Below are positions 1 to 11,764 of a stretch of 64,000 nucleotides of DNA, in pieces; the first letter of the stretch is position 1, and the number at the start of each line of letters is the position of its first letter. The notes below the pieces were generated by a model that was given only the letters and a program-made list of their open reading frames with translations, ran no database searches and was not told the origin of the DNA. Source of the stretch: Gymnogyps californianus (taxonomy: Eukaryota; Chordata; Aves; Accipitriformes; Cathartidae); NCBI RefSeq assembly GCF_018139145.2, contig NC_059471.1, forward strand, positions 205,859,494 through 205,923,493, read 5' to 3'. The position numbers and the translations under genes are program-made.

Positions 1-3000
1 TTTCTTCAAACCCTCAGTACTGTTGACTAGAAAGTCCTGAATTGGGGATGATCAAGCCATGAGATACAGGGTCTCCAGTTTGCACTAGGTACTCTCTTAA
101 TATTTTGAATGAAGAACTGCAGAAGCAGAGTCAAAGCCCTAGAGACCTCAGTGGTGGGCTGAGGTTGTGGAACCAGGAGGTGAGAACTGCCTGGGCCAGA
201 CTAGTGTTAGCAGGGTGATGGTGCTGCCTGTAGCTTTATCTTGTGCAGCTTTCCAAAGAGAGAGGACAACTTGGAGAAAAAGAAGTATCAGCATTCCTGA
301 CTAGAGGAATTGAAAGACATCTTATAGGAAGCCTGGACAAAAAAAAAAAATTCATCTCTTTGGCAGAGAGGTAAATCTGAGATCAGTCCATGGAAAGGGC
401 ACCAACAATGTAGTATTCCTTCCATTGAAGTCTGCCTATTTTGAGGGGCTAGGCTTATCCACTAGAATATGCAGAGATGTTTTTTGTGAAACTTCTGGCT
501 GTTTTGGAAATTGCTGATGCTTTGTGTGATGTACTGGTATCTGTTAGCAGTCTGAAGGAGTTACAAACTGCTACTGCGGTTTATACAAAATCTGAGAAAG
601 ATACTTGGCCATCCTTTTATTCTCATAGTTTACACACACGTAGTTAAATTCTCTCTCCTCATCTTGACTGTTTATGCATTGTGTGCGGCCCATGCTATCT
701 CCCATATCGTGTCAGGGTGAAACTGGCTGCTGGCTTATTCCAGTCCCATGCCAGGAGTGGGCTAACAATTAACCAGTATGGACAGTGTGTCAGTTCTCTG
801 GCTCCGTTTTGTACTAACAGTCTCAGTTGCTCAGAGCCTGTTTGGATTCCACCATTATAAAATAGCCATCTGATGTAGGAACTTTGTCAGGCTCCCACTT
901 TTTGCATTTAGTTTAAATGTTTCACTCACAGTACTTGTTTAGGAGTTGCCATAGCTTCATGAATCAGTCCTGGGTTGTCTTCAGATTTCCTTAACAACAG
1001 TATTTCAGACATAGTCTTGATGGATCTACATTTGAATGCGTCAGTTCTTTTTTAGACAGGAACACTTCTGGGGCTGGGCTGCTGTCTATACGTTCATATA
1101 TTTCAAAAGTACTTTCCAAAAGAGATGGCATATGTCAGGTACTTGGATAGCTCATTTAGTAGAACACGCCAAAACTAATTTTTGATGTCCTAATTAGTGC
1201 TTAATTTTGCTTTACATAATTTTGGTACATACTGCTTCAACCACTTAGTGCTGTTTTTCAGTAGTTCTGGACTAATGCAGAATTTCTGCTCTATCCACAT
1301 TCAGAAAGACTGATTTTTGAGAGCTCTTCCACACTGTTTCAGCAGCCTATACTCAATGCAGACTGCTGCAGAAACTGAGGATGAAGTGTGAAGGCTGAAG
1401 CAAAGCTGGAAAGGGCTAAAGCTGTTTAGGTAACAAATACTTTCATATCTTCTTCTTCCCTTCTTTTTTTCTATTCATGTTTCCTTTTTTTTTAGGCAAC
1501 ACTTTTCCACCATTTTTTCCTTTCATTTTATTTTTTTTCAGTACGAACACTTCTATCAGCTTATAGTAATCAATGGACACTATATGGCTGGTCAGCAAAA
1601 ACAGATGCAAAGAAACGGAACTAAGCAGCGCATCTGTGTTTAGCAAAGAACCTGACTAATAAACAGAAAGAAGATTGTAAGATCTCCAGCCATAGAGTAT
1701 CATAGTTGTCATCTAAACAAGTGCTGCTTATTATTTTCTTAGATATACAATGATATTATTTCCATGACTTTTTTTTTTTTAACAAGCAGATAAATTACTA
1801 CTTCTGCTTTAGAAATTTTAAAATGAGTACACTACAAATTCAGTGGGACTTCCTCCAGCTGGATTGTACCCCATGACAAGTCTCTGGTGTTGGTTCAGAC
1901 AATTTTCTTTAGTGGCCTCTTTAAATGTGCGTACTGCTATTCCCTCCATCTTTTTGAAACTTGCAGACCTTTCCTCCCTCTGCATACTCTGGGTGTCGAC
2001 CTCCTAAGCTTGAGGGATAATGGCTTTTTATATGCTGTAGCATGCATACTATATGCATATGAGAGAGCATTTCTTCCTGTATAAGATGCTTTTTCCCTAT
2101 AGTGAAAATATATCTCAGCCAATGTCCATCTGGTTCTTGTCTGCAATGTAGATAAGATTGCTGGATGAGAGAGAGAAATTAAGTCACTTACAAAAATGGA
2201 TTTGCCACAGTGAACTATGCAGTCAGGCCATATTCATATCAGAGACAGAATACATTACAAGGCAACACACAACCTTATGCAAAACACAGCCTTCCTCTTC
2301 CACAGGTAGGAATAGTACTTTGGTCTTAATCTTAAAAATGAGATGCTAAAGACAGGATGCATAGGGTAATGATGGAAAAGAATGGTATTATTCAAGTGTC
2401 ATTATACATTAGAGATAATAAAATAAAAATTGGATCCATGAGTAACAAGAAAGTATGCCTTGCTTCACCGGTGTCACAGACTAAATATTTTAGAATCATA
2501 GCAGGTTTCTCTAAGTACTAGAATTTTGTTTTGTATTCAGATTATCTCACATGACCAAATCTTATAATCTGTTTCTTATTCATAATATGTGGAATAGACA
2601 TGTACATCTGAACCAGTCATCCTCAATGCCCTTTATAGTCAGTCAAGCAGAATATATACTTTTAGGGTACACCTGACTTACTTGAAACATCTATTTGGGA
2701 ATGACATGAATTGCACGCTAGAAAGGCCTATTTCTGTCCAGGGACTATAAAAGGAGGCATGATGACTAGCATAGATATAATTACCTGCATTATAGATGTA
2801 TATTTGGTCACATGGATTCCCTTTTCCTATGAATTTATGAAAAAAACCCAGGTTGTCTCCTTAAAACAGTTCTCATATTTCTGTTAAGCTATGATTTAGC
2901 CATCTCTCAGGTAGAGTAGGTTTGTCTCATACACTGCATTTTTTCACTTCTTTTGAATCACTCAAACAAACGAGCCTTTTCTTTAAATTCAGAGTCTAAC

Positions 3001-5108
3001 AACCCTGCATTAAGGTATATTCCTTATTTCTGATGTACAGAAATTTCTAATAGTAAACTTTCATTTGTTCTGTATCATCCAATTAAGTTTAATCACTCTT
3101 GTAGTACTTTCAAACAGTTGCTTTAGTCTTAGTCAATGTTTTACCATGAACAAAACATGCTTTCTTGCTCTTCTCTGCGTTCTCTAAAGCAACCAACCAC
3201 CCCTTGCCCCAGCAGCAGAGAGTTAAGACTCAGGAACAGGTTACTGCATTTAGACCTAGCATTTTGTGTCAGCTGAGCTAGGGTAACTATCTGCACCTCA
3301 GTGTCTGGCCTGACAAAAGACAAGATGGTGTAAATTCATACTGCTTTTATTGAGGGTTGAGCTCACTGCAGCATCTCCTATCTGCCTCAGCGATGTGTAG
3401 AAAATAGCCACAGCGATGTGTAGAAAATAACCACAGCTCAGTTAACGTACCAGAAATTGCTAAACTATCATGTTGATCAACTTGTTTTGATCATGAATCG
3501 ATGCTCTGAGAAGAAATTCTCTTGAGAGAGAGGAATTATCCTCATGGACTTGAGTATGTTGCTACTTCAGGGTTTTTTTGCTACTGTCCTGCACTGATTG
3601 CTGAAATATCTGTTTTGCTGGCTATTATTACTCAGGCTTGTTCAGCATACTGGATTTCACACTCCACTTCTCTCTGAAGATTGGCGTTCTGAATTGTTTT
3701 CCTCTAGAGGGTGATTAGCTTGCATTTTTCAAAATATAATCCCATCTTTTGGGGTTACATTAACCCTTCTAATCCCCTTTATACTCTTTTTTTGCTGTGC
3801 AATTGTCCCTAATTTGTCAGCATCTTCAGAAAAAAATGTTGCTTACTCCACTGTTCCAGATTCTTAATTGATGTTAAATAAAACCAGATTTAATACCAAC
3901 TAATATACCACCTCTGCAACAATTAACTTTCTCCAAGTTCATATACAATAGTGACACCAATTGGCCTTTACTTATCACTCTTAATTTGGTTTCATTCCAA
4001 AGAAATGTCAGATTCTGTCTCATAAACCATTCTTTTAAATATAGATATGAAAAATACTTTATTGACTATGTGAATCTACAGATATTTAAATCACCTTATG
4101 TATATTATTTCTGCAATGTGATAAAATATTACTATATTCCTTGTTCTGAGGATTTGTAGGTTTTCTAATGACAAACATTTGGCATACGCAAACACTAAAG
4201 CTTCACTTCCCAACCTCTACGCTTCAGAAGGAAAGTAATTAGTATTTTTGTATAGAATCCTTTTTTTTTTCTTTTGAAGCACAGAGTAACATACATTCAG
4301 CGACATATGAATGCCTTTAGAGGAACAACGATCTTTAATTAATGAAATTCAATCATTATTCACTTCAGGTAATTATAAATCATGATGGATGCTCATCTCA
4401 AACCATCGAAGAAAATTTGTTTGGCCAAAATATTAAAAGCTATGAAATTACTTATCACTGTCAAAGTATTAAGACTTTTCTGTTGTTATTGCTTCCTTAC
4501 AGATAAGTCTTGACTCCCCCCTTCCAGTGGTGTATATTTAAGCTTACTGTGCCAGGCTGGTCAGAAAACCTAAGTCGCTAGAAGCTATCTTTTTGAAACA
4601 GAAAAATATACCTTGGATCTTTGTTGTCAAGAAAGAAACAAAACAACTGTTGTACAATACTTTTACAATGAAGGAAAAGGAGGCAAAATGGCTTATCAAA
4701 ACCAGTAACCTTGTAATGGGCTAATAGATTGCTCTGATTTTGATCTACCTTAATGAGTCAATATATACAACTATATCTAAAGCTTGCAGCACTGCTTTGG
4801 GACTATAAGAGTTTGCTGCAGACACCATACAAATTATTATGGGGTGAAAGTTCTGGAACTGCTCTAGTTTTACCCTTATACAGAGGTGGGACCATTGACA
4901 CTCAAAACACAAGAAGGAACGTACAACAAACTGTTAGATTTTGCCTAGGATACTTAATTGCAGACACACTTTTCCAGAACCAATGGTGTTACCTCCCGCA
5001 ACATGGAAATTAATTTCCAATCTAGCACACAAGGATGTTCTGAGTATGTCTTACGGTTTAGAACCTTTTACACACATTTTCGTAATTGTACAGACTTTCC
5101 AAACTTAC
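1..5108 (-). other. MAGI2: MAGI2 intron following the PDZ3 exon (partial)
   Basis: This AT-rich sequence lies downstream of the PDZ3 exon in transcription order. It begins with the GTAAGT donor at 5108-5103. The next MAGI2 exon, expected to encode a stretch after the IIHRGG boundary, was not seen on the minus strand here and probably lies below position 1. No transposon was recognised. A short tandem duplication is listed separately. The short open frames are compatible with chance. Confidence 0.85.
3388..3433. repeat. 23-bp tandem duplication
   Basis: Two copies of a 23-bp unit (CAGCGATGTGTAGAAAATAG plus 3 bases) lie head to tail, differing by one base (AGCCA versus AACCA). A third partial unit, CAGC, follows. 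It looks like a simple local slippage duplication. Confidence 0.9.
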
Positions 5109-5744
5109 CTCCTCTATGGATAATCAAAGAAGTTTCACTTCCAACAGGACATTCTTTAAGTATATCCACTACTTCTGCATGGCTCAGGTTCTGTACATTC
5201 TGCTGGTTGATCTCAACAATGAGGTCACCTTCACACAAACCAGGACATCCCTGAATGTCTAGAATTTGCTTCACCCTCTGTCCTGTAGGACTGTCTGCTA
5301 TAGTGAAGCCAAAGCCCTGGGCCCCTTTCACAATGGTTAAGGTCATGAGTTCAGCTTGGGTGGCCCCAGAAGAAGCCATTGATACATTATCATCATGGGC
5401 AGGTGGTGGGAATGTGCTATCAAGCTGACTATCTGCTGGAATGGAGTGCAAGGAGTGTGGTGGTCGATCTGTTACGTCTGGAACAGACTGAGAAGTCCTA
5501 GAAATGTATTCCAAATAAGTTTCATAGTTATGTCTTCCATTTACCACTACCGGAGGCCTCTCCATTACTGCAAGGGGTGGCACCATGCTGTTGGCAGGAT
5601 CTTCAGGATCAAAGGGCAAAGGGTATCCACGACATAGCACCAAGTTGACACTCTGACCAATAGGAACAGACTGGAAGAGTTTGACTACATCTGCGTGAGT
5701 ATGTCCAAGGACACAAACTTCATTAATATAGACAATGACATCAC
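5109..5744 (-). CDS. MAGI2: MAGI2 exon: second half of PDZ2, linker, complete PDZ3
   Basis: This large internal coding exon is 636 nt, phase 1 at both ends, with acceptor TTTCTAG and donor GTAAGT. It starts GDVIVYINEVCVLGHTHADV, which completes PDZ2. The helix B His in GHTHADVV suggests class I (S/T-x-hydrophobic) C-terminal ligands. A linker of about 90 residues follows, with a Tyr-rich NYETYLEYISRT stretch and a Pro/Ser-rich part. PDZ3 follows, from about ELMTLTIVKGAQGFGFTI to SLIIHRGG, with its own GFGF loop and helix B His in LSHAEVV. In the family these middle PDZ domains recruit membrane and signalling partners at synapses and at podocyte and epithelial junctions. The splice to the 35497 exon rebuilds METGDVIV exactly. 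The frame is intact. Confidence 0.97.
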
Positions 5745-8700
5745 CTAGAAAGAGAAGAAAGAATAGTGACAACATGAGACAACTTCAGTTACGGTATATG
5801 CAGTGCAATTTCCTTTTTTTATGACATACAACTCTCCTAAAAAATAAAATACTTTACATCAACATACTGACTCAAATAGTGGAGACAAAAAAGTAAAGTT
5901 TGTCCGCCAGCAAACATACAAATAGACAATGGCAGTACTATTTCTTTTCTGTGGAAGCTCACAGCTGGAAAATTAAGGTGGATCCAGACATACACCTTTT
6001 CTTAACATTTCTTCCTTGTTTTTTTGATTCCTTTCAGTGTAGTCCACAGATTTCTTTTTTATAAGATGCAATGGAATTTTATTTGGAGGGTTGGTTGCCA
6101 AGAAATACAATTGTTTGGTGAAGAGTAAAAGGAAAAAAAAAGGAAACAGTAAGCACTCGTGGACTTAAGACTCAATGAATAGGTATGCAAGACTATGCAT
6201 GCACGTGCATAAGGAAATACTTTTTGCATTGATCATGATATTGACAGTTTCCTATTAAGTGTCATTACTTGCCATCAGACATCCAGGACTACTACAGTCA
6301 TTTCCTATTCTAGGCATGAACTAAACTGTATCTTGCATATTGTAGAGATGTTTAAGTGGCATTTTGTTGTAGCTATGATGGTTCAAGGACAATGACAGGA
6401 CAAATTTTGTAGGTAGGTATAATAGCTTTTTATTAGAAAAATCTAGGCAAATGTCTGAAAATCAGTTTAATACTTCCAGCTAAACCAGCTGATCAAATAA
6501 AAATAAAGATACTACTTTCACCTCCAAGTCTTATCTCAGGTATAGTACAGAGGTACCAGTCAGAGCATATATGAAAACAGAATACTTTAAGTCAACAGGC
6601 TATTTATGGGTCTCCATATTGCTCATGCACCAACCAGCCTCTGTTAGTGAAAAGTTCAGAAATAAGTTCCTTCTTGTTGTTATAATAGATCTCTATATTT
6701 ATAGCCATAAATAATTTTTTTATGGTACTGCTAAGGTGCATATTAAAATAAAAATGAGTAATCGGTACAAATGATATTCAGAATAGTTTGATGACCCACA
6801 GTCAGTTTCCACTTTAATAAAACATTTTGCATATTTATAACAAGGAGGATGTTTGGTTAGAGAACTCCACAAGTTAAAGTATTTTTCTAAGTGAAGATTG
6901 TCTTATCCTACCATTAATTAGGAACAAGAAATCATTTATACAGACAACACTGTGAGGTGTCCACAAGGTACACAGTTCAAAAATTGACCTATCATAACGC
7001 AATGGTTTTTAATGGTATTTGAAAATTCAGCAATAAAATGAGAAGGATTTAGGGAGGATGAGGTACTTTATGTGGAATTGCTTCAAGTGTAGTTATGAAA
7101 TTATGTCTTTCAACTACTTCAATCAAAAGATCTAATCACGAAAACTGAGGAAAAAAGAGCATCATCAAGATGCCAGTGCAAGGGCTGTTTTTATGTGACA
7201 ACGAAATGGTCAATTCCCACACGATCAGCCTGTCTAACAGCCTGACAGTAATTAATTGCGTATGTGCAAATTGTGATTCAGAGAAAGATTTCTTCAGATG
7301 GTGTCTAGGGAAAAAATGCTAAGAGAGTTTGTTTAAATGTCTGTGAATATTATTCACAGAAACCTTAGGAGCTGCAAATACTGTCTTAAATGTGCATCAT
7401 AAATAGATTTCAAACTATAAGCAAAAGCAGTAAGGTCACTTCATAGGCAGTGCTGAAAGAACTTCAATGCTTCTGTCTCAAGCAGCTGAGAGTAAAACAG
7501 TTTTCAAAAGCCGAGATTTAAAAGAGAGAAAGAATGTACTGTACTAAATTATTGTAGCAATGGCTGCAATTCATTGTGATTTGCTCATGCCCTGGTATAG
7601 AAAGATCTTACCTGCATTCTCATCCCTGGCTTCCGCATTAGCAGTGAGGCTGACATTGCTCATAATAGGACTGGTACTGTTGAACTGAGACCTCTTCAAT
7701 GCATGCTCCTGTTTCAGTAGCTTATGCCTTAATAGTACCCTTGCAACTTTTTAATCCATGCAGTCTTTATTTCCCTGAGTGCTGGTAATGCAGATATGTG
7801 GTGGGAGGAGACCAATCTGTTTGTTCATCCTCTCTTGCAATACTTAAGAAGGGTGCAAAAGGAATAATGCATTTATACTGTTGGACGAGTAAATCATTGT
7901 CTCTTTTCACCCCTTCACTTTATGCATTTGTACAGGATTAGCTACGATATAAAACTTAAACCAATATGGTTTTCATAAATCAGAATATCAGATAAACTAG
8001 TTGACATTACTTAGGTTTCCAGTGAAAAGAAATTAGCTTCTGCACAAGGAGTGCAGTCAGGAAATATATAGGCCAAGTAGCCCCTTTCTCCAGTCACTAA
8101 ACAGGCAAAACAGCATTAGAAGGTCTTGGATAAGAACTCCTTTTTCAAACAACGACCCTGCATTATCCCTCACAAGACAGCAGAAAATTCTTCAGCGTTT
8201 CCTGATTCAACATTTTTAAAGGTCTTTGTGGTTTCTGAGGTGTAACATGAATAGCATGTCTAGGCACGCTCTGAAGTTGTAACTCACTCACAGGTGAACC
8301 GTTTGGGACCCATAATGCTGTACTGTCATATGGAGAACATATGGCTGAAGGTTAAGAAGAATGGGGAAAAAGGCATGAGTTACTAAGTTCAACTCAAAGA
8401 AACAGCTACAGTGGTGTTAAACTGGGAAGAAACAGAGTTTCAGATCATGAGACATGAAGGAGGAATAAAAGGGGTTAATTTCAGAAATCCTTCAAATAAA
8501 TCTCTGGACTGTCGGAGTTTCTCCAAATCTAACTCATTTTCCAGGCTGAGAGCTCCTCTTTGCTGACACAGAGAGAAGTACCCAGCATTTGGTAGGAAGA
8601 GAGAGATAAGTTAAGAGCATTACAGAGCCAGTGCCATGCTAATGCAAAGTTCAAAACCTCTCTACTTTAGGAAAACTCCCTGAAAGTTTCTTGTAGCATC

Positions 8701-8938
8701 TTTTATGCCTGTTCTCTCCTGCTGCTTCTAATAATAATGGGTGCATATGGACAAACATAATAGCGATCCCCTTTATAATTCCTGCCTGATTTTCTGAGCA
8801 AGCCATAGTCTGCCTCCAGAAATCACAGTTTCACAGTGAGTGGGTATCTTTGAAGTTATGCAGAACATTTATATTAAGCATCAAAGTTTGCTTGGCTTTT
8901 AGAACTAAACCTACTAAAATGACTGGAGCTTGCTTACA

Positions 8939-9325
8939 GAACCACAGAATGATTGAGGTTGGAAGGGACCTCTGGAGGTCATCTTGTCCAATCCCCTTGC
9001 TCAAGCATGGTCACCTAGAACCTGTTGCCCAGGATCATGTCCAGGTCACTTTTGAGTATCTCCAAGGATGGGGACTCCACAACCTCTCTGGGCAACCTGT
9101 GCCAGTGCTCAGTCACCGTCACAGTAAGAAGGTGTTTCCTGATGTTCAGATGGCACCTCTTGTGTTTCAGGTTGTGCCCATTGACTCTGATCCTATCAGT
9201 GGGCACCACTGGAAAGACCCTGGCTCCATCTTCTTTGCACCCTTCTTTCAGGTATTTACATACATTGGTAAGATCCCCCTGAGCCTTCTCTTCTCCAGGC
9301 TGAACATCTCTGTAGTTCAATGTCC
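8939..9325 (-). mobile_element. CR1 LINE 3' fragment, 5'-truncated
   Basis: The plus strand reads as the complement of a CR1 3' end: a degenerate tail (ACAGAATGATTGAGG), GGTTGGAAGGGACC, then the region antisense to the end of ORF2. On the minus strand the relic of the reverse-transcriptase C-terminus can be read, including RLPREVVESPSLEI, which is typical of CR1 ORF2 ends. The fragment stops at about 9325 in the stretch just upstream. CR1 copies are normally 5'-truncated with a retained 3' end, as here. The short open frame that remains (about 100 codons) is a remnant and not a working enzyme. Confidence 0.92.
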
Positions 9326-9710
9326 TCACTATCGGGTGCTCTCCCCAATTTTGTCTTCCTCACTAACCTGTACAAACTCTACACACACCCTACCAACCCT
9401 GTCTTACTTGAGACTGTTCAGGGGTGAGGGAGACCAGGAGGGCTGTCTATGGAGAAGGCACCGGAATGAGACTCTCTAGATGAAGTGGCAGGTTTGATAG
9501 ATACTCAGTAGAGCAGACAATAAATATCCTGTCCTACATCTCAAACATCTACACCGTCACAAGAACAGATTCTGCTGTCCGGCAGCCAACGTCCAAATTC
9601 AGCATTGAGTCAAAGAATGTTAGAGAACACTGATAGCAACCAAATTTGTCAAACTGCCTTACAATTACCTCTGCTTTACTTCAGGCTTTTGCATTTAACT
9701 GACAAATTTA

Positions 9711-9785
9711 GGAACATAGGTCTGGAGGGGACTTCCTGGATGGCTGAACCTAGTCCCCTGTTGTCACATACAACACAGTAAGTTA
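9711..9785 (-). mobile_element. Possible ancient CR1-like 3' tail
   Basis: The plus strand carries GGAACATAGGTCTGGAGGGG followed by a CTGGATGG..GAACCTAGTCCCC pattern, which resembles the antisense of old sauropsid CR1 3' ends. It is short and diverged. Its position about 400 bp beyond the better-preserved CR1 fragment suggests a separate, older insertion. Confidence 0.35.
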
Positions 9786-11744
9786 CACTTGATGAAATTT
9801 GATGTCTTCTTCACAGAAATATCCACGAAGCCCCAGAATATTTCTCTTCTTTAACTAGCTTGTTTTGCTTATTAAAGTTTGCTGATTACTTATTTTGTCA
9901 TGTAATGTTAATGGACTCAAAGCCTGGATGCTTGGTTAAAGGTTACATTTTGTTATCTACACATTTCAAAGCAAAAACTAGATCTAAACTATCATTATCT
10001 TTTGTTGGTTTAGTGACTGGTGAAGAAATTTGTGAGCTTCAACATCCTCTAATGACAGATTCTTACTTACATTCCTCTCTACAATAATGTTGCAGAGTTA
10101 AATCTGACACCCTTGGGATTTTCCACAAGCATTAACTCTGCAAAAATACTTTTTTCATGCTTGAAGTGCTTGATCCAAACAGAATCTGTTTTATTGACAT
10201 AACTCATTTCATTACAAATTATCCTAATTTTTCATGTAATGCTACCAGCTCTATTTCCCTCCTTTCTGAAGAACCTATATTATTCAGTGACTCCAGTTAT
10301 TGTTTCTGCTATGTTTTTATTACCCCTAGAATGTCTGTATACACATCTTGCACTAGTAGGTAAAGTTCCTCCGTTTTCTTACGCATGTTCCCACCATTTG
10401 TATACAAACTCTTTGCTTATTTCTTATTATTATTGTTTCTTGTGCACTCGGTTTCCTGGCTGGAATTTTTCATGGTACCTCAGTGAACTGAATTGCCTAC
10501 TGGACTGCCTTTCTTCTTATTATTTAGAGTTCTTTCAACTTCGAAGTCTGAACGCAGCGGAAAAAATGCAGATTAGATCTTTGTTGTTAATTTACTGTCA
10601 CATTCAAAGTTTAGTAGAAATGTCTCCATTGTTTCTGATGGGTTTTGGATCAAGCTCTTACATGTGCTTAAAATATGACAGAACGCAGTGATTTGGTGGG
10701 GGGCAGAGACAGCTCTGCTACCCCCCTGCAGCCAACACAAGCCAACAGCAGTGGAGCTAAAACCAGCCCGTGGTTGGGCAAGGCAGCACAAGAAGCACCA
10801 GCTCTGCAAGACTCAGGCTGCATTTTTTTTTCCCTGCATTTATAGCCCAGGTAAACTCTACTAACTTCTCCAGCATTACTTTTTCCCACTTGCATTTCTC
10901 AACCATAGACGCTGAATTCTGCATATGCATGCTTTGGGTGAGCTTCAGAACTAGCGATACATGATTACTTTATTGTTGAAGCTTTCCCTTCACCTGCCCA
11001 CCCACACTATCTACTGTCACTACCAGCTACTTCTGTCACTTCTCAGCAGTAACCTTGTCTTCTCTTTCTGCAAAGTACTGCAAGATTGATGGCACTGCAG
11101 CCTATTAATAATAAATTCAGAGGTGTTAGTATGTTTCCAGTACTGAGATATGAAACATGGGGGTAATTTTAATAACAATGGCATGTAATTGATGGTCATA
11201 AGAGGTGAAGATTCCTTAGAAATGAGCCATTTTTACATGTGCACATACAGTTACTAGTAGCAGTACAGAGATCTAGTGCATAAGGGATCATTCAGTAAAA
11301 CAGTAGCAGCCAAATTATATTCTGAAACTTTGAATCTCGACTTCCTTCCACTTGCCACAGGTGTTAATCCAGTGTGTGAATAAATAATTTTTGTTATGAA
11401 TGGTAGAGGCATTTTCTTGGAGGTAAAAGATTTCAAAAGGTTCTGCATAAACAGAAAATCTCTGTTTTCTTGTACTGTGGCCTGCCACAGAACCTTGTAA
11501 AACCAATTTAGCTCTAGCTGTTAATATCTGCATGGCATAACTTTTACAGACAAAAGATAAAACCTAGGATCCTGCAGTTCATGGCAGCCTGATTTATCTT
11601 TTTTTGAAAAATTTGGCCCTACTTTTTGTTAATACTCATTACATAATTACCCTTATTTTTTAAAATAAAAATTACTGAATTATAACAACTTCTTAAAGGA
11701 GATTACAGTGTAAGATGACTATTGCATATTAATACTGAAATAAA

Positions 11745-11764
11745 CAGGTGTTTTAAAACACCTG
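11745..11764. repeat. 20-bp perfect palindrome with outward E-boxes
   Basis: The sequence CAGGTGTTTTAAAACACCTG is its own reverse complement. Each half carries a CAGGTG/CACCTG E-box, the core used by ZEB and Snail-type factors. Any regulatory role is inference. Confidence 0.85.

Noticed and set aside
8850..9479. Plus-strand open frame of 209 codons
   Set aside because: It runs across a CR1 insertion in the antisense direction; it is an artefact of repeat sequence.
10239..10691. Plus-strand open frame of 150 codons
   Set aside because: Its composition (Leu, Ser, Tyr, Cys, Phe rich) is what T-rich intron sequence gives by chance; no family was recognised.
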